Of a stretch of DNA of 64,000 nucleotides, positions 49,971-61,658 are shown piece by piece. The notes under the pieces are model-generated. The model had not been told where the DNA came from. It saw nothing but the letters and a program-made list of their open reading frames with translations, and made no database searches. Made by a program: the position numbers and the translations under genes. Source of the stretch: SYAC01 sp046048055 (GTDB taxonomy: Bacteria > Planctomycetota > Phycisphaerae > Phycisphaerales > SM1A02); the NCBI GenBank assembly GCA_046048055.1, contig JBJOGW010000079.1, forward strand, positions 1 through 64,000. Direction: 5' to 3'. The stretch's first letter is position 1; every line of letters starts with the position of its first letter.

Positions 49971-51091
49971 CCATGCCCATGCTCGCCCTGGCACGTGCCG
50001 ACGAGGTGGCCCAGGCCAACCTGCTGCCAGTGGGCGAGCATTGGCGCCTGCTGGCCATGTTCACCGGCACGGTGCTGGCCCTGCTGGTGATCGACCTGGC
50101 GCGGTTCTGGCGAAACCCACGGCCCATCGGCTGGGCGGCCGCTTCGCTTGGCGTGGCGTTCTGGGCCTTCCTGGCCCTGTGCTTCAACGGCTTCCTGTAC
50201 TTCCATGCCTCCGGCTGGCTGCAGGATCATCCACAGTGGCTGCTGCAGGCCGGACGGCTGACCTCGGAGGAGGCGCAGAGCTCGTCGTTGGTGGCCCTGG
50301 CGGCCACCAATGCGGGGCAGGATCTGGCCCTGCAGTGGCTGGCAGGCTACGTGGTCGAGCTGTCCCTGAGCGTGGACAACCTGTTCGTGTTCGTGGTGGT
50401 GCTGCGCTACTTCGCCGTGCCGCCCGCGCTGCAGCACCGCGTGCTCTTCTGGGGGATCCTGGGCGCGGTGGTGCTGCGGGCGGTCTTCATCGGGGCGGGT
50501 CTGGCCATCATCCATCGCTTCGAGTGGGTGGCGGGCGTGTTCGGTGCGTTCCTGGTCTTCACGGGGGTGAAGCTGCTGTCGATCCAGGGCAATGACGAAG
50601 CCATCGACCCGGCCCGCACGTTGGGCTTTCGCCTGCTCAAGCTGGTGCTGCCGCTGCATCGTGAGTTTCAGGGCACGCGATTCTTCGCCACGGTGGACCG
50701 CCGGGTGGTGGCCACGCCGCTGCTGGGCGCGCTGGTGGTGATCGAGTTCAGCGACATCGTGTTTGCGGTGGACAGCGTGCCGGCCGTGCTGGCGATCACC
50801 CGCGAGCCGGTGATCGCCTTCACCAGCAACATCGCCGCCGTGCTGGGACTGCGGGCCATGTACTTCCTGCTGGCCAACGCGGTGGATCGCTTTCACCTTC
50901 TCAAGCCGGCGCTGGGCCTGGTGCTGGCCTTCGTGGGCTTCAAGATGGTCTGGCACTGGTGGTACAAGGCGCCTCTCATGCCCGTGAGCTGGAGTCTGGC
51001 CATCGTGCTGGGGACCGTGCTGCTGGGAACCGTGCTGAGCCTGGCGGTGCCGCCCCGCACCCCGGCCGCCCCCACGCCGCCTCCGGCCTGA
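49967..51091 (+). CDS. TerC/Alx-family membrane protein (metal homeostasis)
   Basis: This is a 374-residue membrane protein of the TerC/Alx family, implicated in manganese export. It has the two conserved acidic blocks 'VELSLSVDNLFVFVVVLRYF' and 'VVIEFSDIVFAVDSVPAVLA', each with the functional Asp, plus 'RAMYFLLANAVDRFHLLKPA'. About nine membrane segments are predicted. Start 49967 (ATGA overlap with dedA) is chosen. Confidence 0.92.
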   Translation: MTMPMLALARADEVAQANLLPVGEHWRLLAMFTGTVLALLVIDLARFWRNPRPIGWAAASLGVAFWAFLALCFNGFLYFHASGWLQDHPQWLLQAGRLTSEEAQSSSLVALAATNAGQDLALQWLAGYVVELSLSVDNLFVFVVVLRYFAVPPALQHRVLFWGILGAVVLRAVFIGAGLAIIHRFEWVAGVFGAFLVFTGVKLLSIQGNDEAIDPARTLGFRLLKLVLPLHREFQGTRFFATVDRRVVATPLLGALVVIEFSDIVFAVDSVPAVLAITREPVIAFTSNIAAVLGLRAMYFLLANAVDRFHLLKPALGLVLAFVGFKMVWHWWYKAPLMPVSWSLAIVLGTVLLGTVLSLAVPPRTPAAPTPPPA

Positions 51092-51126
51092 CCGCTCCGG
51101 TCGCCGCCGTTACACTCGCGCGTCTC

Positions 51127-52329
<1,203 letters not shown>

Positions 52330-52333
52330 AGCC

Positions 52334-53035
52334 GTGCTGGTCCTCTTCGACATCGACGGCACGCTGCTCAAGAGCCAGCATGCGGGCGTGCACGCCATGC
52401 TGGACGCCTTTCACCAGCTGCACCCGGATCGCCGCTTCAGCTTTGATGGCGTCGACATCGCGGGCCGTCTCGACACGCTCATCTACCAGGAGATGACCGA
52501 GCGCCATGGCGTGCCAGCCGGCCAGGAGCACCACGAGACCTTCCGCCACATCTACAGCCGCAACCTGGAGTCGCGCCTGGCCGACCGCAACACCGTGGTC
52601 GCCCTCGAGGGTGTGCACGAGCTGGTGCGGCGACTGGCCACCGAGCCCGGCGTGGAGCTGGGCCTGCTCACGGGCAACTATCCGGCCACCGGGCGACTCA
52701 AGGTGAAGCACGCCGGCCTGGACCCCGACCTGTTCCGAGTGAACGCCTTCGCGATGGATGGCGAGACACGCCGCGACCTTCCTCCGGTCGCGTTGCAGCG
52801 CTACCGCGAGCGTCACGGATCGCCGCTGGATCCCGCCCAGGCGGTGATCATCGGCGACACCCCCAAGGACGTGGACTGCGCCCTGCACAACGGGTGCCGC
52901 GTGCTTGGCGTGGCCACGGGTGAATTCTCGGTTCAGGCACTGCTCGATTGTGGCGCCCACATGGCTGTGGACAAGCTGTCGCCCATCGAGCCCGTGCTGG
53001 CCTGGCTGCTGTCCCACCGCGGATCGCGGCGATAG
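52334..53035 (+). CDS. HAD-superfamily phosphatase (phosphoglycolate phosphatase-like)
   Basis: This is a 233-residue HAD hydrolase. Motif I is 'LFDIDGTLLKSQ' (nucleophile and acid Asp), motif II 'LGLLTGNYPATG', and motif IV 'AVIIGDTPKDVDCALHNG'. A small helical cap of class I type lies between motifs I and II (about residues 20-95). The substrate is unknown. GTG 52334 lies 4 nt after the sucC stop, indicating co-transcription. Confidence 0.88.
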   Translation: MLVLFDIDGTLLKSQHAGVHAMLDAFHQLHPDRRFSFDGVDIAGRLDTLIYQEMTERHGVPAGQEHHETFRHIYSRNLESRLADRNTVVALEGVHELVRRLATEPGVELGLLTGNYPATGRLKVKHAGLDPDLFRVNAFAMDGETRRDLPPVALQRYRERHGSPLDPAQAVIIGDTPKDVDCALHNGCRVLGVATGEFSVQALLDCGAHMAVDKLSPIEPVLAWLLSHRGSRR

Positions 53036-53051
53036 GCTGGTCCGACCCCCG

Positions 53052-53801
53052 ATGGCCGAGTCGTTCCTGAGCGTCTGCCGCGACTTCTACGTGAACCAGA
53101 AGCTGGCCATGAAGATGGACCTGCCGTGGGGACGGGAGCCGGTGCTGGAGCTCTTCGACCGCCTGCGAAAGGCCGTCCCCACCCTGAGCGACCTTCGGCG
53201 CTACGACCACGAGATCTCGCTGGAGAGCCCCGAGGACGAGGACCGCAGCTACGCGTGGGTGGCCCTTCGGCAGACGTCGCTCCGCAGCGGCTTCGTGAAT
53301 CCCGCGGACCTGGGCGACGCCTACCGCCTGCACCGAACGGTGCTCGAGACGGCGCCGTGGTTCCTGTCGATCCGACCGCTGGACATCGACCATGTGGAGC
53401 TGGTGTTCGGCTTCGACTTCGAGGCCGAGGGCAACCGCGACGCCATCATCTTCGATGCGCTGCTGGCCGACACGCCGCTGGCGGGGCTGCTGGAGCGCGA
53501 CCACGACGAGCCGCTCGACGTGCAGCCTTTCATCGGGCTGCACCTGGACCGCGGCGACAGCGTGCAGGCGTTCGTCGAGGTGAAGACGCGCAGCCGCGGA
53601 CAGGACACCACCCAGCCGCAGCGTCATGCCAGCGAGCCGATCAGCGTGTTCCTGACGGTGCGTCGCAGCGGTCCGCTGGAGAAACTCGAGGACCTGCCGC
53701 GTGTGCTTGCGGCGCTCACGGGCCATGCCGAGCGGCTGGCCGAGCAGCGCGTGATCCCCAGCGTGCTGATCCCGATCCGCGACGCGATTCTCAGTCGTTG
53801 A
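53052..53801 (+). CDS. conserved hypothetical protein
   Basis: This is a 249-residue soluble protein without signal or membrane segment: 'SFLSVCRDFYVNQKLAMKMD', 'LDIDHVELVFGFDFEAEGNR', 'GLHLDRGDSVQAFVEVKTR'. It appears alpha/beta with a charged middle and no recognisable catalytic motif. It lies 16 nt after the HAD gene and is probably in the sucC transcript. Its last 11 nt overlap the convergent ndh gene. Confidence 0.65.
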   Translation: MAESFLSVCRDFYVNQKLAMKMDLPWGREPVLELFDRLRKAVPTLSDLRRYDHEISLESPEDEDRSYAWVALRQTSLRSGFVNPADLGDAYRLHRTVLETAPWFLSIRPLDIDHVELVFGFDFEAEGNRDAIIFDALLADTPLAGLLERDHDEPLDVQPFIGLHLDRGDSVQAFVEVKTRSRGQDTTQPQRHASEPISVFLTVRRSGPLEKLEDLPRVLAALTGHAERLAEQRVIPSVLIPIRDAILSR

Positions 53802-55203
53802 CGGCTGCAGACCCGAGCAGGTCGCGCATGGCCTGATCGCGCGGCAGCGGCCGGCCCGCTGCATCGGTACCCAGCGGGCGGCGCAGGTTGGACCGCGGTT
53901 CGCCCGCGATGATGCGCGTGCCCTTGCTGAAGGTGAGGTAGGAGATGCCCCACGAGAGCAGCACGAAGAGCCTGTTGCGCACGCCCACCAGCAGCACCAG
54001 GTGCACGAAGAGCCAGGCCAGCCAGGCCAGCAGCCCGCGAAGCCGTATCGGGCCAACCTCGGCCACGGCATGACCGCGTCCGATGGTGGCCATGCTGCCC
54101 TTGTCCCGGTAGCGGAACGCCGGTCGTGCCGCGGGCACCACGCCACGGATGCGGGCTCGGGTCTCGTCACGGATCACGCGCGCCACCATGTCGGCCATCT
54201 GGATCGCGCCCGGCGCCACGCCAGGCACCGGCTTGCCGGTCCGCGAGCAACGCTGCGCCGCCATGTCACCGATCACGAACACCTCCGGATGTCCCGGCAG
54301 CGAGCAGTCGGGCTGCACCAGCACGCGGCCGGCACGATCACAGGGCATGCCAAGGGACGCGCCCAGCGAGCTCGCCTTCACGCCCGCGGCCCACACCACG
54401 GTGTCGGCATCGATGCGCTCGTCGCCCACCGTCACCCCGCCGTCTCGCACCTGGCTCACGGGCTGGCCCAGCCGCACTTCCACGCCGATGCCCTCCAGGC
54501 TGGCCTTGGCCGACGCCGACGATGCGGCGCTCAGGTCCGGCAGAAGCCGGAGACCCGCCTCCACCAGCACCACGCGAGCCCGGGCGGCGTCAAATCGACG
54601 GTAGTCCCCCGCCAACGCATCGACGGCCAGTTCCTTGATGGCGCCCGCCAGTTCCACGCCGGTGGCACCGCCGCCCACCACCACGAACGTCAGGTGGGCC
54701 TGCCGCGCGGCAGGATCGCTCTCGGCCTCGGCGTCCTCGAAGGCGCGCAGGATCCGGCTGCGAATCAGGGTGGCGTCCCCCAGGGTCTTCATGCCTGGTG
54801 CCAAGGCCTCCCAGTCCGGGTTGCCGAAGTAGCTGCTGGTGGCCCCCGCAGCCAGCACCAGCCAGTCATACGGCGCTCGCGGACCCTCGCCCAACCCGAT
54901 GGTGCGCGTGGACAGGTCCACGTCGGTCACGGTGTCATTGAACACGTGCGCATTGGCCTGGCCTCGCAGCACCCGGCGGATCGGAAATGCGATGTCCGAC
55001 GTGGTGAGCACGCCCGTGGCCACCTGATACAGCAGCGGCTGGAACAGGTGGTGGTTCTTGCGGTCCACCAGCACCACATTCACCGGCGCACGAGCCAGTC
55101 TGCGGGCCACGCGAAGACCGCCAAATCCGCCTCCCACCACGACCACCACCGGCCAACTGGCCCGTCCAGCCGGCGCCGCGGCCGCGCCCCACGCCGACGG
55201 CAT
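53791..55203 (-). CDS. ndh: type II NADH dehydrogenase-like flavoprotein
   Basis: This is a 470-residue, monotopic inner-membrane FAD oxidoreductase (NDH-2 type) passing electrons from NADH to quinone. It has FAD motif 'VVVVVGGGFGGLRVARRLAR', 'HLFQPLLYQVATGVLTTSDI', NADH motif 'TFVVVGGGATGVELAGA' and 'GVKASSLGASLGMPCDRAG'. A C-terminal hydrophobic helix 'LLAWLAWLFVHLVLLVGV' anchors it. The length and order match the family. Confidence 0.92.
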   Translation of the reverse strand: MPSAWGAAAAPAGRASWPVVVVVGGGFGGLRVARRLARAPVNVVLVDRKNHHLFQPLLYQVATGVLTTSDIAFPIRRVLRGQANAHVFNDTVTDVDLSTRTIGLGEGPRAPYDWLVLAAGATSSYFGNPDWEALAPGMKTLGDATLIRSRILRAFEDAEAESDPAARQAHLTFVVVGGGATGVELAGAIKELAVDALAGDYRRFDAARARVVLVEAGLRLLPDLSAASSASAKASLEGIGVEVRLGQPVSQVRDGGVTVGDERIDADTVVWAAGVKASSLGASLGMPCDRAGRVLVQPDCSLPGHPEVFVIGDMAAQRCSRTGKPVPGVAPGAIQMADMVARVIRDETRARIRGVVPAARPAFRYRDKGSMATIGRGHAVAEVGPIRLRGLLAWLAWLFVHLVLLVGVRNRLFVLLSWGISYLTFSKGTRIIAGEPRSNLRRPLGTDAAGRPLPRDQAMRDLLGSAAVND

Positions 55204-55204
55204 G

Positions 55205-55525
55205 TCAGTTGCGAGAGAGATAACGGGACACGCTCTTGAGGTCGTTGGAGATCTGCGGCGTGACCGTGATGGTGAAGGTGGCCCCGGTCTTCAGGGTCAC
55301 GATCCGACTGGCCTTCTTGCGGCTTGTCCACATGCGGCCACCGCGCTGGTGCACGTCGTTGCCGCCGTTGGCCCGGCTCTTGGCCAGCTTGTCCATGGCG
55401 CGTTGCACGCGCGTCTCCTGGCGCATCAGGCGGAAGATGGTCTTCTTCAGCCTCTCGGCTGCGGGCAACTTGACCACGGTGAAGGTGACCTTGCTTCCGG
55501 GCTTGATGTCGGCGGTGACGGCCAT
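55205..55525 (-). CDS. small basic hypothetical protein
   Basis: This is a 106-residue, strongly basic protein. The N-terminal 'MAVTADIKPGSKVTFTVVKL' and a later segment 'RGGRMWTSRKKASRIVTLKT' surround a lysine/arginine-rich helix; the C-terminus is 'FTITVTPQISNDLKSVSRYL'. Beta-strands and high charge suggest a nucleic-acid-binding or ribosome-associated small protein, but no family is recognised. It has a clear AAGGAG Shine-Dalgarno 8-9 nt before the ATG, rare in this window, suggesting high expression. It ends 2 nt before ndh. Confidence 0.75.
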   Translation of the reverse strand: MAVTADIKPGSKVTFTVVKLPAAERLKKTIFRLMRQETRVQRAMDKLAKSRANGGNDVHQRGGRMWTSRKKASRIVTLKTGATFTITVTPQISNDLKSVSRYLSRN

Positions 55526-55580
55526 GGGAATTCTCCTTGGTTCCGCCGCGTGGGCGGGCCGAACAAGATAGCCGAACCAC

Positions 55581-56510
55581 TCACTTGCCGCCAGCGGCCC
55601 GGCCGTGGCTCGACGCTGGCTCCAGACGCTCCAGCACCTCGTTCCATGCCTTCAGCAGGGCCTGTGTGCCGAGATTCCCGTGCCCCAGGGCCTCCAGCCC
55701 CTCAAAGAGCCGCTGCGAAAGCTCAAGCCCGGGCAGTGGCTCGCCAAGGGCCTGCGTCTGCTCGCGGGCGATGCGCAGATCCTTGGCCAGGTGGCTGGCG
55801 AAGAAGCCGGGATTCCAGTCCCCGCGCAGCATGCGCGGCACCAGGTTCTGCAGCGTCCAGCTGCCCGCGGCCCCTCCGCTCACGCTCTGCAGCACGCGAT
55901 CGGCATCCAGCCCCGCCGCCTTGGCGGCCACCATGGCCTCGCAGGCTCCCACCATGCTGTTGGCCACCAGGATCTGGTTGACCATCTTGCAAAGCTGCCC
56001 GGCACCCGCGGGTCCATGATGCACGATCGTGCCGCCCAGACACGCCAGGAGCGGCTTGATGCGCTCGAAGTCCGCCTGCTCACCGCCCACCATGATCGAC
56101 AGCGTGGCGTTGCGTGCGCCCACGTCACCACCGGAGACCGGCGCGTCCAAGGCTCCCACTCCGCGCGCCCGCGCCACCTGGGCGATTCGCCGCGCGAGTT
56201 CGGGCGGACTGGTCGCCATGTCGATCACCATGCCGGGCAGGTGCGTCGCCGCCAGCATGCCCTGCGGGCCGAGGAACACTTCCTCCACCTCGGCAGGAAG
56301 GCCCACCATGGCGAACGCCGCATCCACCCCCTCAGCGGCCTGGGCTGGCGACTCGGCCCAGGTGGCGCCGGCGTCAAGCAAGGGCTGGCTTCTGACGCGG
56401 GTCCGCGAATGCACGCACACCGCGTGACCGGCCTCAAGAAGGTGCCCTGCCATGCTGGCACCCATCACGCCCGTCCCCACCCACGCCACGCGCAAGGTCC
56501 GCTGCTGCAT
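55581..56510 (-). CDS. NAD-dependent 3-hydroxyacid dehydrogenase (3-hydroxyisobutyrate dehydrogenase family)
   Basis: This is a 309-residue beta-hydroxyacid dehydrogenase. It has Rossmann loop 'VAWVGTGVMGASMAGHLLEA', substrate motif 'LDAPVSGGDVGARNATLS' and the catalytic lysine helix 'GPAGAGQLCKMVNQILVAN'. It could act on 3-hydroxyisobutyrate, tartronate semialdehyde or related acids; sequence alone does not decide. It is divergent from the moxR/Bat operon. Confidence 0.9.
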   Translation of the reverse strand: MQQRTLRVAWVGTGVMGASMAGHLLEAGHAVCVHSRTRVRSQPLLDAGATWAESPAQAAEGVDAAFAMVGLPAEVEEVFLGPQGMLAATHLPGMVIDMATSPPELARRIAQVARARGVGALDAPVSGGDVGARNATLSIMVGGEQADFERIKPLLACLGGTIVHHGPAGAGQLCKMVNQILVANSMVGACEAMVAAKAAGLDADRVLQSVSGGAAGSWTLQNLVPRMLRGDWNPGFFASHLAKDLRIAREQTQALGEPLPGLELSQRLFEGLEALGHGNLGTQALLKAWNEVLERLEPASSHGRAAGGK

Positions 56511-56516
56511 GAAGAA

Positions 56517-56522
56517 AGCGTA
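56517..56522 (-). promoter_or_regulatory. -10-like TACGCT for a leaderless dehydrogenase gene
   Basis: On the minus strand TACGCT ends 6 nt before the ATG at 56510. Confidence 0.4.
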
Positions 56523-56596
56523 ACGGTTTCACACGCGTTCGGGCCCGCCCGTATCAGGTCAGGATCCCGCGGCGCGGGAGGCGAAAGGACGTCACA

Positions 56597-57664
<1,068 letters not shown>

Positions 57665-57689
57665 GCGGGCCCGGGGCTGGAGTCCTTCC

Positions 57690-58567
<878 letters not shown>

Positions 58568-58571
<4 letters not shown>

Positions 58572-59551
58572 AGGCCGCACTGCTGGCGTCGCTTCTTGTG
58601 GCCGCCGCGCCGGAGCAGGCGTCCCAGCCGGTGTCGCGCCAGGCGTCGGCGGGCGGAGCCACCGTGAGCGTGTCCGCGCCCTGCGGGTCCGTGCGCGCCG
58701 GCGAGCCGCTGTTGGTGGAGTTCCGCGTCGAGCGGCCCTCGGGCACCGGCGTGCTGGTGCCGGCATTCAAGAGCCCCATGGGCGTGTGGGACGTGCGTCA
58801 AGTCCGATCGATCCCCTCGACACCGCAGGGCCCGGACCAGCTGGTGGAGCAGCTCTCGCTGGTCACGTTCGAAAGCGGCGCTCAGGTCGTGCCACCCATG
58901 TCGTTCATCCTGCGCGCCGCCGACGGGACCGAGACGGTGCTCACCAGTCCGGAGCTGCCGGTGGAGGTGCGGACGCTGCTCACCGAGGGCTTCGACCCCG
59001 CCCGCATCCGTGACGTCAAGGGTGCGGTGCCGGTTCCACTGGAGCCCGTCTGGCCCTGGTACGCGGGCGGCGCGGGGCTTGCCGCCCTGCTGGCCTGGAT
59101 GGTCTGGCGTTGGTGGAAGGGTCGGGCGCAGGTCTCGCCGCCACCCGAACCCGTGGACGTGCGGGCGCTTCGCGAACTGGACGAACTGGCGGCCCGGGAA
59201 CTGCCGGCCAAGGGCCTTGTGCTGGACTTCTACGTGCTGCTCTCCGACACCGTGCGTCGCTACGTGGAAGGTCGCTTCGGCATCCGCGCACCGGAGCAGA
59301 CCACCAAGGAATTTTTGCAGTCCGCCCGCCATCACCCCGCCATCCGCGAGGATCACCAGCGCATGCTGGCCGCGTTCATGCGGGCGGCGGATCTGGTCAA
59401 GTTCGCGGCCCAGCGACCCGGACGCACCGAGTGCGAGCACGGGCTGGAAGCGGCCCGGGGCTTCGTGCAGGAGAGCCGGTCGGCGTCCGTGCCCACGGAG
59501 CTGATGCCGGATGTCGACACCACGCAGGACCGTCCGGAGCGCGTCCCATGA
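58568..59551 (+). CDS. DUF4381-like membrane protein of the Bat operon
   Basis: This is a 327-residue protein with a signal (residues about 1-14), an exported beta-rich domain and one membrane segment 'WYAGGAGLAALLAWMVWRWW' near residue 165. The cytoplasmic tail 'LSDTVRRYVEGRFGIRAPEQ' is typical of DUF4381 proteins between DUF58 and BatA. Its stop overlaps batA (ATGA). Confidence 0.8.
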
Positions 59552-60630
59552 GCACCCTGGCCCTGCTCGATCCCTGGTTCCTGCTGCTGGCTCCGGTGGC
59601 GGCGCTGGCCTTCGTGCGGGTGTGGCGCAGGCGGCCCACGCTGCGGTTCAGTGCCGTGGCGCGGGCGCGTCAGGCCGGCGCCGGCTTCGCCGCGCGATTG
59701 CGTTGGCTGCCCATGGCGTTGCGGGCAATGGCCGTGGGACTGCTGGTGCTGTGCATGGCCCGACCGGCCCGCCTGAACGAGCAGACGCGCACGCTCACCG
59801 AGGGCGTGGCGATCCAGCTGGTGGTGGACCGGTCCAGCAGCATGCTGGCGATGGACTTCTCGGTGCAAGGCCGCGCGGTGGATCGACTGACCGCGCTCAA
59901 GGACGTGGTGGACCGATTCGTGGACGGTGGCAGCGGACTGGCCGGCCGCAAGGATGACCTGGTCGGCCTGGTCACCTTCGCCCGCCATGCCGACAGCGTC
60001 AGTCCCATGACCCTGGATCACGAGTGGCTGCTGGCGGCGCTCAAGGACCTCAAGCCCGCCGAGCCGGGCTCCGGCGAGGACGGCACGGCCATCGGCGACG
60101 CGGTGGCCCTGGGCGCGGAGAAGCTGCGCGACGCCACCGAGCAGCGTGGCGATGCGAGCCGCCGCATCAAGAGCAAGGTGCTGGTGCTTCTCACCGACGG
60201 CGAGAACAACGCCGGCGACATCGACCCCGTGACCGCCGCCGAACTCTGCCGCACGCTCGGCATCAAGCTCTACACCATCGGCATGGGCACGCGAGGCATG
60301 GCCCCCATGCCGGTGCGCACCCCCTTCGGCATGCAGATGGTCCGGCAGCCCGTGAACATCGACGAGGGCCTGCTCCAAAAGATGGCCGAGATGACCGGCG
60401 GCCAGTACTTCCGTGCCACCGACTCGCGCAGCCTTGAGGGCATCTACGCCAGGATCGACGAGCTGGAGAAGACCGTGACCGAGCAGAAGCGAACGGTGAT
60501 GGCCAAGGATCTGGCCGTGGAGGGACTGCGTCTGGGCGGCCTTCCTGTACCCGCTCTGCTGGGCGTGGCGATGGTGCTGCTTGCGGCCGAGGTGGTGCTG
60601 TCCAGCACCCGCTGGAGAACTCTGCCATGA
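59548..60630 (+). CDS. batA: BatA-like VWA membrane protein
   Basis: This is a 360-residue VWA-domain protein anchored by N-terminal membrane helices (about residues 8-25 and 60-75) and a C-terminal helix. The MIDAS motif is 'LVVDRSSSMLAMDF', followed by 'RKDDLVGLVTFARHADSVSP' and 'VLLTDGENNAGDIDP'. Bat (Bacteroides aerotolerance) proteins are thought to form an envelope complex with BatB. Its stop overlaps batB. Confidence 0.9.
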   Translation: MSTLALLDPWFLLLAPVAALAFVRVWRRRPTLRFSAVARARQAGAGFAARLRWLPMALRAMAVGLLVLCMARPARLNEQTRTLTEGVAIQLVVDRSSSMLAMDFSVQGRAVDRLTALKDVVDRFVDGGSGLAGRKDDLVGLVTFARHADSVSPMTLDHEWLLAALKDLKPAEPGSGEDGTAIGDAVALGAEKLRDATEQRGDASRRIKSKVLVLLTDGENNAGDIDPVTAAELCRTLGIKLYTIGMGTRGMAPMPVRTPFGMQMVRQPVNIDEGLLQKMAEMTGGQYFRATDSRSLEGIYARIDELEKTVTEQKRTVMAKDLAVEGLRLGGLPVPALLGVAMVLLAAEVVLSSTRWRTLP

Positions 60631-61658
60631 GCGGCGGCTTCCAGTTCGCGCAGCCTGGCGCGGCGTTGTGGATCTGGCTGGTGGCGGCGCTGGCGGTGGT
60701 CCTGGTGATGGGCCTGCAAAGGCGACGCCAGCGTCTCGCGGCCATCGCCGAGAGCGGCCTGATGGCCCGGCTCAGCCCCAACCTGGATCTCGCACGGGCC
60801 TGGATCCGGGCGGGCCTTGTGCTGGCGGCGTCGCTGGCGCTGGTGGCTGCCATCATGGATCCGCGCTGGGGCATGCAGGTGGAGCAGGTGCAACGCCGCG
60901 GGCTGGACGTGATCTTCGCCATCGACGTGAGCCGCAGCATGCTGGCGGGCGATGCTTCACCAAGCCGGCTCGAGCGGGCCCGGCAGTTCGCGCTGGACGC
61001 CAGCGAGGCGCTCGAGGGGGATCGCGTGGGCCTGGTGGACTTCGCCGGCGTGGCCGCCATCCGCACGCCGCTCACGCTCAACTACGCCGCCTTCCGGCAG
61101 GCGGTGCGCGACCTGGAGCCCAAGGCCTCGGCACGCGGCGGCAGCATGCTTGGCGAGGCAATTCGCATGGCCGCCAACAGCTTCCCCGCCGCCGACAAGG
61201 GCGCCAAGGTGATCGTGGTGCTGAGTGACGGCGAGGACATGGAGAGCGACCCCGTGACCGCCGCCGCAAACGCCCTGGAGGAACAGGGCGTACGGGTGTT
61301 CACCGTCGGCATCGGAGATTCCCGTGATGGCGCGCGCATTCCCGTGATAGGCGCAGACGGCCAGCGGCGCTTTCTGGTGCACGAGGGACAGGAGATCTGG
61401 TCGCGCATGAGCCCCGACACGCTCGAGCAGGTGGCCACGGCGGGCGGCGGCGCCTTCATCGCTGCGGGCACCGCGCAGGTGGACATGGCGGCCGTGTATC
61501 GCACCGCGCTGGCGGACCTGGACCGCATCGAACAGGAGAGCAGCCTGGTCAAGCGACAGACGCCCCGCTTTCAGTGGTTCGCCGGCGCCGCCCTGATGCT
61601 GCTGGTGATGGAGAGCCTGATCACCGATCGCAAGGTGCGGAAGGTGGGTGTGGCATGA
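60627..61658 (+). CDS. batB: BatB-like VWA membrane protein
   Basis: This is a 343-residue VWA protein with MIDAS 'FAIDVSRSMLAGD', 'RVGLVDFAGVAAIRTPLTLN' and 'KVIVVLSDGEDMESDPVTAA'. Membrane helices lie at the N-terminus (about residues 12-28 and 60-75) and at the C-terminus. It is paired with BatA and overlaps it by ATGA; the batC start overlaps its stop. Confidence 0.9.
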   Translation: MSGGFQFAQPGAALWIWLVAALAVVLVMGLQRRRQRLAAIAESGLMARLSPNLDLARAWIRAGLVLAASLALVAAIMDPRWGMQVEQVQRRGLDVIFAIDVSRSMLAGDASPSRLERARQFALDASEALEGDRVGLVDFAGVAAIRTPLTLNYAAFRQAVRDLEPKASARGGSMLGEAIRMAANSFPAADKGAKVIVVLSDGEDMESDPVTAAANALEEQGVRVFTVGIGDSRDGARIPVIGADGQRRFLVHEGQEIWSRMSPDTLEQVATAGGGAFIAAGTAQVDMAAVYRTALADLDRIEQESSLVKRQTPRFQWFAGAALMLLVMESLITDRKVRKVGVA

